NCBI GenBank assembly: GCA_026395915.1
Contig: JAPLXU010000014.1
Span: 1 to 45,582 of the forward strand
Source of the DNA: Candidatus Nomurabacteria bacterium
GTDB lineage: Bacteria; Patescibacteriota; Minisyncoccia; Phycocordibacterales; UBA9973
Length of the DNA: 45,582 nucleotides
Reading direction: 5' to 3'
The notes below the pieces were generated by a model that was given only the letters and a program-made list of their open reading frames with translations, was not told the origin of the DNA and did no database searches. Numbering within the stretch: position 1 is the stretch's first letter; every line of letters begins with the position of its first letter. The translations under genes and the position numbers were made by a program. Of this stretch, positions 15,712-24,249 are shown piece by piece.

Positions 15712-17454
15712 ATGGAATACAAAAATGAAAAAAGAATATGCCAGAAATGCAAAAAAGACTTCACGATAGAAGCTGACGATTTTGATTATTACGAAAAGAT
15801 TTCATCCTCTTGTGGCGGAAAAGTTCCTCCGCCGACTTGGTGTCCAGAATGTAGACAACAACGTCGTTACGCTTGGAGAAATGAGAGAACTTTATACAGG
15901 AGAAATTGTGATCTCTGTGGAAAAAGCACAGTGACTATCTATTCGCCGAACAAGCCTTTCAAAGTCTATTGCAATTCTTGCTGGTGGGGAGACGGATGGG
16001 ACATAACTTCATACGGGCGAGATTTTGATTTTTCTAGACCGTTTTTTGAGCAGTTTTCCGAACTTCAACACGAAGTGCCTCGCATGGCGCTTTTAAACAA
16101 GAACAGTGTTAATTCAGAATATACAAACCATTCTGCCGATAATAAAAATGTCTATCTTTCTTTTATAGTTTTCGACAGTGAAAATGTTATGTACAGCAAT
16201 TGGGTTGTGAAGTCTCTCGATTGCATGGATTGCACTTATATTTTAGAAAAAGGAGAGCGTCTTTATGAAACCATTGATTCCAGATCTTGCTATCAATGTC
16301 AGTACAGTTCTTTTTTGAAAGATTGTTCAAACTGCTATTATTGTTACGATTGCCATGGATGCAATGAATGTTTTATGTCATCCAACCTCCGCAACCAAAG
16401 CTACGTTTTCAAGAATAAAAAATATACAAGAGAAGAATATCTGAAAAAGATGAAAGACTATGATTTTTCCTCTTTTGTAGTTAGGCAAGGTTTGGAAAAA
16501 GAATTTCAAGATTTTGTTGAACAAGACGTTATACATCGTTATGTGATAAGCGAAAGGAACATCAACTCTGTAGGATCAGTAATCTACGATTGTAAAAATC
16601 TAACTAATTGTTTTGATGTTGATAAAGGAGAAAATTGCAAATATATTTTTTCAGGCACCGATATAAAAGACTGTGTAGATTGTTATCATTTTGGATTCAA
16701 CACAGAGCTTTGTTATGAGTGCCATGCTTGCACAAGGACTTCCAATTGCCATTTTTGCCACCTTTGTTACGACAATATGAATTTAATGTATTGCGACACC
16801 TGCCAAAATAGCCAGAATCTTTTCGGCTGTGTTTCCGTCAAGAAAGGCGAGTATATGATTTTCAATAAAAAATATTCCAAAGCGGACTATCAAGCGCTGA
16901 AAGAAAAAATTATCGAGCACATGCAAAAGACAGGTGAGTATGGCGAATTTTTCCCGCCTCAGATAGCGCCTGTCTATTACAACGAAACGCGAGGAAGTTT
17001 TTATATGCCGATGACGAAAGAAGAAGTCTTAGAGAAGGGCTGGCAATGGGAGGATAATGTTCCGGGAACTTTTGGCAAAGAAACTATTTCAAGCGCTTCT
17101 ATTCCGGATAAGATCGAAGACGTGCCGGACGATTATTTAAGTGAAATTTTCTCTTGCGTAAAATGCTCAAAAAATTACAATATCACCAGAAACGAGCTCC
17201 TTTTTTATCGAAAAGAAAAAATTCCATTTCCGAGAAAATGCCCGGATTGTCGTTATAAAAGAAGGTTCAATTTGCGTCCAGTGAGAAAACTCTGGCATCG
17301 AAAATGTATGTGCGATGGAACGAAAAGCTCACCACAAGCAAAGAATCATCTCAATCACAGTGGACCTTGCCAAACCGAATTTGAAACATGCTACGCGCCA
17401 GATCGTCCCGAAAAAGTGTATTGCGAAAAATGTTATCAGCAAGAAGTGTATTGA
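15712..17454 (+). CDS. Cys-rich multi-zinc-ribbon protein, paralogue 2
   Basis: The 580-residue protein has about 43 cysteines. Order: zf-A (CQKC...WCPEC, residues 10-48), zf-B with the full set CDLC-x17-CNSC (about 66-90) containing IYSPNKPFKVYC, the WWGDGWD / FDFSRPFFEQF segment, then two Cys-rich blocks of DCSNC/CYYC-type turns. A C-terminal zf-A copy (CVKC...NELLFYRKEKIPFPRKCPDCR) and a zf-B copy ending YAPDRPEKVYCEKCYQQEVY follow. A six-residue insert, SSSCGG, lies before KVPPP where paralogues 3, 5, 6 and 7 have none; its GGCGGA end suggests a decayed family B repeat. No signal peptide. Function unknown. Confidence 0.88.
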   Translation: MEYKNEKRICQKCKKDFTIEADDFDYYEKISSSCGGKVPPPTWCPECRQQRRYAWRNERTLYRRNCDLCGKSTVTIYSPNKPFKVYCNSCWWGDGWDITSYGRDFDFSRPFFEQFSELQHEVPRMALLNKNSVNSEYTNHSADNKNVYLSFIVFDSENVMYSNWVVKSLDCMDCTYILEKGERLYETIDSRSCYQCQYSSFLKDCSNCYYCYDCHGCNECFMSSNLRNQSYVFKNKKYTREEYLKKMKDYDFSSFVVRQGLEKEFQDFVEQDVIHRYVISERNINSVGSVIYDCKNLTNCFDVDKGENCKYIFSGTDIKDCVDCYHFGFNTELCYECHACTRTSNCHFCHLCYDNMNLMYCDTCQNSQNLFGCVSVKKGEYMIFNKKYSKADYQALKEKIIEHMQKTGEYGEFFPPQIAPVYYNETRGSFYMPMTKEEVLEKGWQWEDNVPGTFGKETISSASIPDKIEDVPDDYLSEIFSCVKCSKNYNITRNELLFYRKEKIPFPRKCPDCRYKRRFNLRPVRKLWHRKCMCDGTKSSPQAKNHLNHSGPCQTEFETCYAPDRPEKVYCEKCYQQEVY

Positions 17455-17493
17455 AAGGTACCGTTTTTTGCGATAGCAGAATTTGGTACCTTT
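17454..17493 (+). promoter_or_regulatory. Loop-invariant hairpin (GCGATAGC), copy 1
   Basis: AAAGGTACC (17454-17462) and GGTACCTTT (17485-17493) pair around a loop holding GCGATAGC (17470-17477). It starts two bases after the last base of the TGA stop's T of paralogue 2 and ends 13 nt before the ATG of paralogue 3. The GGTACC arm contains the TTG that could be mistaken for a start. Confidence 0.75.
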
Positions 17494-17506
17494 TATAAAA
17501 AAAATT

Positions 17507-19258
17507 ATGAAAAGCGAAATCAAAAATTGCCAAAACTGCAAAAAAGACTTCACGATAGAACCGGATGATTTTGGATTTTATGAAAAAATAAAAGTCCCTC
17601 CGCCGACTTTTTGTCCAGATTGCAGATTACAACGTAGAATGTCTTGGCGCAACGATTGGCGTTTGTTCAAGAAAAAAGATATAAGGACAGGCGAAAAAAT
17701 TTTCTCATTTTTTCCTGAAGAAAGCCCTGTAAAAATTTTTGATCGAGATTTTTGGATTTCTGACGCTTGGAATGGAACAGAATATGGCAAAGAATATGAT
17801 TTCTCTCGACCTTTCTTTGTTCAATTTAAAGAACTACTTTATTCAGTACCTTTACCTGCCCATTCTATGATCAACATAGTGAATTCTCACTATTGTACTA
17901 ATGCTAATAATATTAAAGGCTGTTACTTGGTTAGAGGAGCATCTTATACGGAAGATTCTGCCTATTTAATTTGGGATCAAGAGTCTAAACAATGCCTCGA
18001 TAGCCATATAACAAGCAAATGCGAATTAAGTTATGGGAATGTTAACACTATTGCTTGCTATCGAACATTTTTTTCTGTCGATTGTGAAAGTTGTCAAGAA
18101 ATAATTCTATGTAAGGATTGTGTTGGGTGCAATAGTTGTTTTGGTTCGGTGAGTCTGCGCAATAAATCATATTGTATTTTTAATGAACAATATAGTAGAG
18201 AAGAATATCTAAAGAAAATTATTGAATTTAATTTGGGTTCAGAAAAATCTTTTCAGGTATTAAAAAGTGAAGCGCATGAACGTTGGATTAAATATCCACA
18301 AAAATATATTCATGGCCGTCATAATGCGAATGTTTCTGGAGATTATATTTATGAGTCAAAAAATGCTCAAGATTGCTATCGTGCGATAAACGTTGAAGAT
18401 GGAAAATATATTCAAAATATTTTAACTGGTCCTGTAAGAGATTGCTACGATTATTCTAATTATGGCGACAACGTAGAAATGATATATGAATCTTTGGTGA
18501 TAGGAGATGGAATGTCAAATGTTAAATTTTCCACTCAAGCTGTTAGAAATGGCAAAAATCTCACTTATTGCGTGTTTTGTTTTCCATCCTGTTCAGATCT
18601 GTTTGGTTGTATTTCACTTTGCAATAAAAAATATTGTATTTTAAACAAACAATATACGAAAGAAGAATATGAAGAATTAGTTCCAAAAATTATAAAACAC
18701 ATGAATGAAACGCCCTTCATTGATCAAAAAGGGAGAGTTTTTAGATATGGCGAATTCTTCCCGTCAGAATTTTCACCTTTTTCTTATCAAACAACTGCTG
18801 CTTGTGAGTTTTTCCCACTTAGTAAAGCCGAGGCGCAAGAAAAAGGCTTTGTGTGGTATGAGCCAAAAAAGCAAAATTATACAATTACTTTGGAAAACAA
18901 AAATATCCCAGACAATATCAAAGATGTTGATGAAAGTATTTTTGATCAAGTTATCGAATGCGCTCATCGAGGAACTTGCGGGCACGAATGTACGGGGGCT
19001 TTTCGTGTAATTAAGATGGAATTAGATTTTTTGAAAAGGATGAATATTCCGTTACCTCGCCTTTGCACAAATTGTCGTCATTTTGGAAGACTTTCCTTGA
19101 GAAATCCACCAAAATTTTATAATCGAGTGTGTATGTGTGAACAAGAGAATCATTTTCACGGAAAAGAAAGATGCGTTGTAGAGTTTAAGACCAGCTACGC
19201 GCCCGATCGTCCAGAAAAAGTGTATTGCGAAAAATGTTATCAGCAAGAGGTATATTAA
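17507..19258 (+). CDS. Cys-rich multi-zinc-ribbon protein, paralogue 3
   Basis: The 583-residue protein (from ATG 17507; the upstream TTG 17483 lies in a hairpin arm) has zf-A CQNCKKDFTIEPDDFGFYEK...CPDCR. The N-terminal zf-B is degenerate, with no CxxC but the scaffold PVKIFDRDFWISDAWN. Two Cys-rich blocks each end in the (N/C)L-N-KKYCI-N-QY signature, and a GEFFPSEFSPFSYQ linker follows. The C-terminal zf-A copy is FRVIKMELDFLKRMNIPLPRLCTNCRH, and a longer zf-B copy with CMC...H...C ends in CEKCYQQEVY. Middle cysteines are fewer than in paralogue 2. The 3' end coincides with the left arm of a large inverted repeat. Function unknown. Confidence 0.87.
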   Translation: MKSEIKNCQNCKKDFTIEPDDFGFYEKIKVPPPTFCPDCRLQRRMSWRNDWRLFKKKDIRTGEKIFSFFPEESPVKIFDRDFWISDAWNGTEYGKEYDFSRPFFVQFKELLYSVPLPAHSMINIVNSHYCTNANNIKGCYLVRGASYTEDSAYLIWDQESKQCLDSHITSKCELSYGNVNTIACYRTFFSVDCESCQEIILCKDCVGCNSCFGSVSLRNKSYCIFNEQYSREEYLKKIIEFNLGSEKSFQVLKSEAHERWIKYPQKYIHGRHNANVSGDYIYESKNAQDCYRAINVEDGKYIQNILTGPVRDCYDYSNYGDNVEMIYESLVIGDGMSNVKFSTQAVRNGKNLTYCVFCFPSCSDLFGCISLCNKKYCILNKQYTKEEYEELVPKIIKHMNETPFIDQKGRVFRYGEFFPSEFSPFSYQTTAACEFFPLSKAEAQEKGFVWYEPKKQNYTITLENKNIPDNIKDVDESIFDQVIECAHRGTCGHECTGAFRVIKMELDFLKRMNIPLPRLCTNCRHFGRLSLRNPPKFYNRVCMCEQENHFHGKERCVVEFKTSYAPDRPEKVYCEKCYQQEVY

Positions 19259-19373
19259 GCACTTTTGGAAATAAACTTTTTTTCGGTACAGATTTTTTGA
19301 AGCTTAAAAAATCCTGAAGTTCTCGGCTCGTCAGCCTCGAAACCCCTTCAAAAAGTTATTTCCAAAAGTGCTT
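19257..19373. repeat. 117-bp inverted-repeat element between convergent genes
   Basis: AAGCACTTTTGGAAATAA (19257-19274) is the perfect reverse complement of 19356-19373; a bulged A then lets CTTTTT/AAAAAG extend the stem. Inside, GATTTTTT-gaagctt-AAAAAATC forms a second hairpin and GGCT-cgtca-GCC a third. The arms overlap the stop codons of paralogue 3 and of the PaaX-like gene. It may be a bidirectional terminator or a non-autonomous mobile element. Confidence 0.7.
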
Positions 19374-19917
19374 ATTTCCCAAAAGTCTCAAATAGAAATT
19401 TTTTCGTTTCTTCGTCCACGAATTGCGTTACTATGATCATCATCTCTGCAGTCAGTCCTAAATCTTTTTTTATATTTGTGAATAGATGCTCAAAAGGGAA
19501 AGGGGAGATCCATGCGGAATTTTTGAGACATACGAAGCCAGCTTTTTTGAGAAGATAACGCAGACTTTCTCGTTCACTTTTTCTATTTTCAGGAAGGTCG
19601 AGCAGGATGATTCTCCAAAATCCATCCCACGAAGTATTCACGAGAGTCGTATCACTGTCGAGCAAGAGGCTGTGCATTTTTTTTCTTCCCAACTTCGTCA
19701 ATCGAGCGTACTCGTTTTGTGGAGATGCTATTTGCTCTATTAGACCAGACTCCTTAAGTCCTTTCAAAGAGCGTGTGATGGCGTAATTATCACGAGATAG
19801 CGCTTTAGGCGCTATCTGAGTGCCTAAAGCGCTGTCTCGAATTTCAGGCAGAGAAATAGCTGTTTTTTTACCTAAAATCTTCAGTATTTTGTCCGAATAA
19901 TTAACTTTTCTTGACAT
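19372..19917 (-). CDS. PaaX-like transcriptional regulator with in-frame repeat insertion
   Basis: The 181-residue protein has an N-terminal winged-helix region (SDKILKILGKKTAISLPEIR, NYAITRSLKGLKESGLIEQ, ARLTKLGRKKM). The C-terminal domain reads WDGFWRIILLDLPENRKSERESLRYLLKKAGFVCLKNSAWISPFPFE, which matches the PaaX C-terminal (Cas2-like ferredoxin fold) part. Such proteins repress catabolic operons in some bacteria; the target here is unknown. A family A palindrome (19794-19838) inserts SALGTQIAPKALS between the first two helices of the winged helix, which probably affects DNA binding. It is convergent to the Cys-rich genes and divergent from the A+T-rich block. No CRISPR array is nearby, so a Cas2 role is not supported. 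Confidence 0.7.
   Translation of the reverse strand: MSRKVNYSDKILKILGKKTAISLPEIRDSALGTQIAPKALSRDNYAITRSLKGLKESGLIEQIASPQNEYARLTKLGRKKMHSLLLDSDTTLVNTSWDGFWRIILLDLPENRKSERESLRYLLKKAGFVCLKNSAWISPFPFEHLFTNIKKDLGLTAEMMIIVTQFVDEETKKFLFETFGK
19794..19838. repeat. Palindrome family A, copies 3 and partial 4 (in PaaX-like gene)
   Basis: AGATAGCGC-TTTAG-GCGCTATCT (19795-19817) is followed by GAGTGC-CTAAA-GCGCTGTCTC, a second unit with truncated left arm and one changed base. The compound element is translated in frame on the minus strand. Confidence 0.88.
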
Positions 19918-20040
19918 ACCTATATATTATAATATATACTGTTTTTTGACAAGTATTTCGTGACCACTAAAAACTTGCTAAAAATAACAGGTAGGTATAT
20001 AATGCCTTTAGTATCATTATTAAATAAATTTAATTTATAA

Positions 20041-20508
20041 ATGTGGGATTTTATTTTTAAAGCTGGGGCAATTGCAGGCATAGTTGGACTAATACCATCC
20101 ATAGCCGCTTTTTTCCAAGCAAAAGGTGCAAAAGAAGCCGCTCAAATGGCTGGTGGTGTTGTTACACTCCAAAAAATAAACTACGATATTTTAGAAATAA
20201 TGCATACATGTGGTTTGGAATATGAAATTAAAATGCCTGAGGTAAATAATAAATATGGTGATATCAATAGTCGTGTAATGATTATAGTTGAAACTTTAGA
20301 TAATCCAATATATAAAGAGATATTTGATAATATAAAAAATGATTTACAAGCTACATATAATGAAATACAAAGCTCTGTTGATCCTGAAGAATTAAAAATT
20401 CCAGGCTTTCAGTATAATAGATTTATTAGTCTATTTAATCAATTAAAAGGTGCACTAGGTAGATTAAAAGGAAAAATAGATAAAGAATTATTAAAAAATA
20501 ATAAATAA
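20041..20508 (+). CDS. Hypothetical protein, N-terminal membrane or amphipathic helix
   Basis: A 155-residue protein with no family I recognise. Residues 1-25 (MWDFIFKAGAIAGIVGLIPSI) form one hydrophobic helix, followed by AAFFQAKGAKEAAQMAGGVV and an alpha-helical, acidic/lysine-rich soluble part. It is the first gene of an A+T-rich four-gene block with 1-21 nt gaps. Two bases separate its stop codon from the next start, so it is probably translated with the next gene. The base composition (many TTA, ATA, AAT codons) differs visibly from the flanking dnaK. Confidence 0.65.
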   Translation: MWDFIFKAGAIAGIVGLIPSIAAFFQAKGAKEAAQMAGGVVTLQKINYDILEIMHTCGLEYEIKMPEVNNKYGDINSRVMIIVETLDNPIYKEIFDNIKNDLQATYNEIQSSVDPEELKIPGFQYNRFISLFNQLKGALGRLKGKIDKELLKNNK

Positions 20509-20509
20509 C

Positions 20510-20881
20510 ATGAACAACGAAAAAATTTTAGAACAAATTAATCAGCTTAGGAAAAAGACATCAGAAAGGAAAATTACATGGAAATTTGTAAATCCAATCC
20601 TTGTGCGATGGGTAAGAGAGGATAGTGGGAAAAATTTTACTGTGACTCTTCAGACGATGCAAATGGCAACTATTGTGAGACCAGGGCAACCAACAACATC
20701 AGTAAACAAAAATTATGTGTTAACTATTCAATCTACTAACCCGAGTGAAGTTTTACTTCAAGTCAATACGGCATTATATCCTTTACTAAAAGAACCACTT
20801 GAGCAACTTTTCAATGAGGCGATGGCCGTATCGAAAGATACATCTGCTGAAGTAATTGATAAATTATTAAAAAATTTATAA
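20510..20881 (+). CDS. Hypothetical soluble protein
   Basis: A 123-residue protein not recognised. An N-terminal helix (NNEKILEQINQLRKKTSERK) leads to a beta-rich centre (WVREDSGKNFTVTLQTMQMATIV, NYVLTIQSTNPSEVLLQVN) and a C-terminal helical part. It has no cysteines, signal or membrane segment. It is the second gene of the A+T-rich block, tightly packed with its neighbours, so probably part of the same functional unit. Confidence 0.6.
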   Translation: MNNEKILEQINQLRKKTSERKITWKFVNPILVRWVREDSGKNFTVTLQTMQMATIVRPGQPTTSVNKNYVLTIQSTNPSEVLLQVNTALYPLLKEPLEQLFNEAMAVSKDTSAEVIDKLLKNL

Positions 20882-20888
20882 AAATATT

Positions 20889-21248
20889 ATGTATATACCA
20901 ATATTAATTTTAATACTAGGAATTTACATTTTCTTTAAATACAAATCTGATAAAGAACAGGATAATGAGAAGCTTGATAACAATGATTCATTCAGGAACT
21001 CTGAATATAATAATCCAGAATATTGGAAAGATTTAAAACGAGAAAGAGAAGAGGAGATTAAAGAGGAAGAGGAAAATAAAAAAACAAAAGAAGATGAGAT
21101 AAGTAAAGACCCACCAGTTTTTGAAACAAAAGACTCGTTAGTAATAACTTGTGGAAAATGTAAGAAACAGGAATTAGTTAATCGAAATCAAGGAGCTTCA
21201 GAGTTTAAATGCTCAAAATATCATAGAGTTTCAAAAATATTAACTTAA
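20889..21248 (+). CDS. Hypothetical membrane-anchored protein with C-terminal zinc-ribbon half
   Basis: The 119-residue product has an N-terminal transmembrane helix (IPILILILGIYIFF, about 3-17). A strongly charged Glu/Lys-rich linker follows (about 20-80), then a short Cys motif CGKCKKQELVNRNQGASEFKC near the C-terminus. Only three Cys plus a nearby His (KYHRVS) are available, so a zinc knuckle is possible but not certain. Third gene of the A+T-rich block. Confidence 0.6.
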   Translation: MYIPILILILGIYIFFKYKSDKEQDNEKLDNNDSFRNSEYNNPEYWKDLKREREEEIKEEEENKKTKEDEISKDPPVFETKDSLVITCGKCKKQELVNRNQGASEFKCSKYHRVSKILT

Positions 21249-21269
21249 TTATTAATTAATAAAATAAAA

Positions 21270-21692
21270 ATGTTTAACAAATTAAAAGAAAAACAATTAA
21301 TTAAATGTACTAAAGACGAAATAAATCGTTTCCAACAGTTTGAATTCAAAATTAATGAACAAGTTGATAATTTATTAATTTTGATTAGTACAGGAGGACT
21401 TGTTTTTAGTTCAAATTTAATTCAACACCTAGATTACAGTTTATCGATGTTTAAATGGTCTTGGGTAATATTAGTTTTTGCGATTTTATTTTCTCTTACA
21501 AATAGAATAATTACATCAGAAAAAACATCTTTATACTTAGGAAAATTTTATAAAGCTGATCTTGAAAATAAAAATAACATTGAAGTACCAAAAATACTTT
21601 CTGTTATTGAATTATTTTTTTATTTTGGCTCATGCTTCCTAGTATTTTTAGGAATTATTTTATTGTCTTTAAGTTTTGTTATTAAATTATAA
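21270..21692 (+). CDS. Hypothetical small multi-spanning membrane protein
   Basis: A 140-residue protein with about three to four hydrophobic helices: LLILISTGGLVFSSNLI (about 35-51), WSWVILVFAILFSLTNRII (about 64-82) and two packed in IELFFYFGSCFLVFLGIILLSLSF (about 112-136). A charged N-terminal helix of 30 residues precedes them. The layout recalls small 2-4 TM effector proteins of some defence modules, but no homology is claimed. Last gene of the A+T-rich block; dnaK starts 22 nt later with its own -10 box. Confidence 0.6.
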   Translation: MFNKLKEKQLIKCTKDEINRFQQFEFKINEQVDNLLILISTGGLVFSSNLIQHLDYSLSMFKWSWVILVFAILFSLTNRIITSEKTSLYLGKFYKADLENKNNIEVPKILSVIELFFYFGSCFLVFLGIILLSLSFVIKL

Positions 21693-21702
21693 GAATTAAT
21701 TT

Positions 21703-21708
21703 TAAAAT
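21703..21708 (+). promoter_or_regulatory. -10 box (TAAAAT) for dnaK, leaderless arrangement
   Basis: Six bases (aaatat) lie between this box and ATG 21715. No CIRCE-type operator is seen. Confidence 0.5.
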
Positions 21709-21714
21709 AAATAT

Positions 21715-23613
21715 ATGAAAATAATTGGAATAGATTTGGGTACAACAAATTCGGCGGTCGCTATCATCGAAGGAGGCGCGCCGAAAATTATCGAAAATAT
21801 TGAAGGCAATCGCACGACGCCTTCCGTGGTGGCGACTGCAAAAAATGGCGATCGCATTGTAGGACTTTTAGCAAAGAGACAAGCTATAACAAATCCGGAG
21901 AATACGATTGCGGAAATCAAGCGCTTCATGGGGCATCGTTTTGATAGTCCGGAAGTGCAAAAAGATAAAGCTACAGCGGCTTTCAAGATTGAAGTTGCCG
22001 ATGGTGGCGGAGTAAAAGTTAAAATGACGGATAAATTCTACCGACCAGAAGAAATTTCTGCGATGATTTTGCAAAAAATTAAAACTGATGTGGAAGCAAA
22101 GCTTGGAGAAAAAATAACTGAAGCTGTTATCACTGTGCCTGCATATTTTAATGATGCGCAAAGAAAGGCAACGAAAGACGCTGGAGCGATTGCCGGACTC
22201 GATGTAAAAAGAATTATCAACGAACCGACGGCTGCAGCCTTGGCGTATGGTTTTGATAAAAAGAAAAATGAAAAAATAGTAGTTTACGATTTCGGAGGTG
22301 GAACTTTTGATGTGTCTGTGCTTGAAATAGGCGGTGATGTCATAGAAGTGAAGTCCATTGATGGAGACAGTCATATGGGTGGAGGCGATATTGATAGAAA
22401 AATAGTCAGATGGATCGCCGAAGAATACAAAAAAGAATCCGGCATTGATGTGACCAAAGATCCACTAGCGCACCAGAGACTTCGAGAAGCAGCGGAAAAA
22501 GCTAAACACGAACTTTCCACGACGATGGAGGCGGAAATAAATATTCCATTCATCACTTCGGACGCGGGAGGACCGAAGCACCTGCTTATGAAGATGTCTC
22601 GCGCCACGTTGGAATCGCTCACCAAAGATTTGATTGATCGTTCTATTGAAATAACAAAGAGAGCTCTCGCGGCGTCTCCATTCAAAATGAATGAAATAAA
22701 TGAAATTATCATGGTTGGCGGACAGACTAGAATGCCGGCGATTGTTGCCGCAGTGAAAAATCTTTTCGGCAAAGAGCCGAACATGTCAATCAATCCAGAC
22801 GAAGTTGTGGCGCTCGGCGCGGCTGTGCAGGCTGGCGTCCTCGCTGGAGACGTGCGAGACGTGCTTTTGCTCGACGTTATTCCTCTTTCTCTCGGTATTG
22901 AAACGCTCGGCGGAGTGGCGACAAAATTAATTGATAGAAATACAACTATTCCATCTTCAAAGTCTCAAATATTTTCTACAGCAGCCGACAACCAAACTTC
23001 CGTGGAAATTCATATCGTGCAAGGTGAACGCCCGATGGCTTCCGACAACAAATCTCTCGGCCGATTTATCTTGGACGGGATTCCACCAGCACCTCGAGGC
23101 ATGCCTCAGGTCGAAGTCTCTTTCGATATTGACGCGAATGGAATCTTGAATGTGGCGGCGAAAGACAAGGCTTCCGGCAAAACTCAATCCATAAAAATAG
23201 AAGCAAGCTCTGGACTCAAAGACGAAGATATCAAAAAGATGCAGAAAGACGCGGAACTGCATGCCGAAGAAGACAAAAAGAAGAAAGATGTTGTGGATGT
23301 GAAAAATACCGCGGAGATGATTATCTACACTGCCGAAAAAGCGCTGAAAGATAATGATGCCAAAATCCCTAAAGAATTAAAAGACAGCGTCAATGGTAAA
23401 ATCACCGCGCTTAGAGGCGTAAAAGATGGCACCGACGCGGAAGCGATCAAAAAGGCGACCGAAGAGCTTTCTGTCGAAATGTCCAAGATAGGGGAAGCGA
23501 TGGCGAAAGCTGGAGCGACTCCTCCTCCAGCTGGAACTCCGGAAGAGCAAAGCGCGGAAGTCAAAGATGCCGAGTTCAAGGAAAGCAAAGATGGCGACGC
23601 GCCGAAGAAATAA
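21715..23613 (+). CDS. dnaK: Chaperone DnaK (Hsp70)
   Basis: Full-length Hsp70 of 632 residues. The nucleotide-binding domain starts [15 protein letters not shown] and has [47 protein letters not shown] and [13 protein letters not shown]. The linker and substrate-binding domain follow from [19 protein letters not shown], then a helical lid. The C-terminus ends in an acidic/lysine tail without an EEVD-like motif. It works with the GrpE (13381) and DnaJ (32583) encoded in this window. It is flanked by the A+T-rich block and by two small genes leading to ATPase 1. A strong terminator follows. Confidence 0.99.
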   Translation: MKIIGIDLGTTNSAVAIIEGGAPKIIENIEGNRTTPSVVATAKNGDRIVGLLAKRQAITNPENTIAEIKRFMGHRFDSPEVQKDKATAAFKIEVADGGGVKVKMTDKFYRPEEISAMILQKIKTDVEAKLGEKITEAVITVPAYFNDAQRKATKDAGAIAGLDVKRIINEPTAAALAYGFDKKKNEKIVVYDFGGGTFDVSVLEIGGDVIEVKSIDGDSHMGGGDIDRKIVRWIAEEYKKESGIDVTKDPLAHQRLREAAEKAKHELSTTMEAEINIPFITSDAGGPKHLLMKMSRATLESLTKDLIDRSIEITKRALAASPFKMNEINEIIMVGGQTRMPAIVAAVKNLFGKEPNMSINPDEVVALGAAVQAGVLAGDVRDVLLLDVIPLSLGIETLGGVATKLIDRNTTIPSSKSQIFSTAADNQTSVEIHIVQGERPMASDNKSLGRFILDGIPPAPRGMPQVEVSFDIDANGILNVAAKDKASGKTQSIKIEASSGLKDEDIKKMQKDAELHAEEDKKKKDVVDVKNTAEMIIYTAEKALKDNDAKIPKELKDSVNGKITALRGVKDGTDAEAIKKATEELSVEMSKIGEAMAKAGATPPPAGTPEEQSAEVKDAEFKESKDGDAPKK

Positions 23614-23624
23614 TTCTTAAAAAC

Positions 23625-23655
23625 AAAAAACCTCTCAAGTTGGGAGGTTTTTTGT
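23625..23655 (+). terminator. Intrinsic terminator after dnaK
   Basis: CCTCTC / GGGAGG stem (one G-T pair) around aagtt, flanked by A- and T-runs. Confidence 0.88.
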
Positions 23656-23667
23656 TTTGTGTATTTT

Positions 23668-23676
23668 TGTTATAAT
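23668..23676 (+). promoter_or_regulatory. Extended -10 box (TGTTATAAT) for the 23683 gene
   Basis: Ends 6 nt before ATG 23683; leaderless arrangement. This supports ATG 23683 over the upstream GTG 23659. Confidence 0.6.
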
Positions 23677-23682
23677 AAACCA

Positions 23683-23970
23683 ATGCCCGAAGAGAATGAA
23701 AAAGAAATAAGTTTGGATATCTTGGAGCATATTGAAAATTTATCTAATCAGGTAAATAAGAATATGGCTTCCCGCACGAAAGGCGTTTTTAGGAGATACC
23801 CTGTCACCTTCGGACTTCTGATAGTCTTTGGCGCGATCGCAGTTCACGAAGGATTGAAAGGATTGATGCTAGAATACGGTTTACTCGATATAAGTCCTTG
23901 GTACCTGGTCGTGACCGGACTTGTGATTCTCACTATTACTGGAACTTTATATAAAAAACTAGAAAAATAA
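23683..23970 (+). CDS. Hypothetical two-helix membrane protein
   Basis: A 95-residue protein: an acidic N-terminal helix, then YPVTFGLLIVFGAIAVHEGLKGL (about 39-61) and SPWYLVVTGLVILTITGTLY (about 70-89) as transmembrane segments, with a Lys-rich end. Not recognised. Four bases separate it from the small zinc protein that follows, and ATPase 1 lies next, so the three may act together at the membrane. Confidence 0.65.
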   Translation: MPEENEKEISLDILEHIENLSNQVNKNMASRTKGVFRRYPVTFGLLIVFGAIAVHEGLKGLMLEYGLLDISPWYLVVTGLVILTITGTLYKKLEK

Positions 23971-23974
23971 ATTT

Positions 23975-24178
23975 ATGCCTTACGACATACAAAAACATTT
24001 ATCTTCTAAGCATTGCACAGTTTGCCACGGCGAGGGAGATGGATTCAAGTGTCCAAAATGCGGATACACCACGACTCAATTTGATCCCTTGCATTTCAAC
24101 AAATGCAAAGATAAATCAATGGTGCAAGTGAAATGCAAAAAATGCGGAGAAGCGGAAAGCAACTGCAAATGCGCGTAG
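23975..24178 (+). CDS. Small zinc-ribbon protein
   Basis: A 67-residue protein with nine cysteines: CTVC (14-17), CPKC (26-29), C45, CKKC (54-57) and C64/C66 at the tail. It reads as two adjacent zinc knuckles, with HFNKCK between. No catalytic motif. It sits immediately before ATPase 1 in a cluster already rich in zinc proteins. Function unknown. Confidence 0.7.
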   Translation: MPYDIQKHLSSKHCTVCHGEGDGFKCPKCGYTTTQFDPLHFNKCKDKSMVQVKCKKCGEAESNCKCA

Positions 24179-24235
24179 TTTCTGCATTCCTCGAAGCTCC
24201 CATGCCGAGGGCTTTTAGTTTTTCAAGTTTTATTG

Positions 24236-24241
24236 TAAAAT
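24236..24241 (+). promoter_or_regulatory. -10 box (TAAAAT) for ATPase 1
   Basis: Eight bases before ATG 24250. The preceding CCTCG...CGAGG with a T-rich tail (24190-24225) may be a weak terminator for the small zinc gene. Confidence 0.45.
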
Positions 24242-24249
24242 AGCGGTAT

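Noticed and set aside
17483-17506. Upstream TTG starts for paralogues 3, 4 and 6 and for the 37362 gene
   Set aside because: Each lies in the right arm of a GCGATAGC hairpin. The following ATG begins the conserved N-terminus, and the extra residues are not shared by paralogues 2, 5 and 7.
19372-19917. Cas2-like fold in the PaaX-like protein, hinting at CRISPR
   Set aside because: The protein has an N-terminal winged helix, as in PaaX, and no repeat-spacer array or other cas gene is present in the window.
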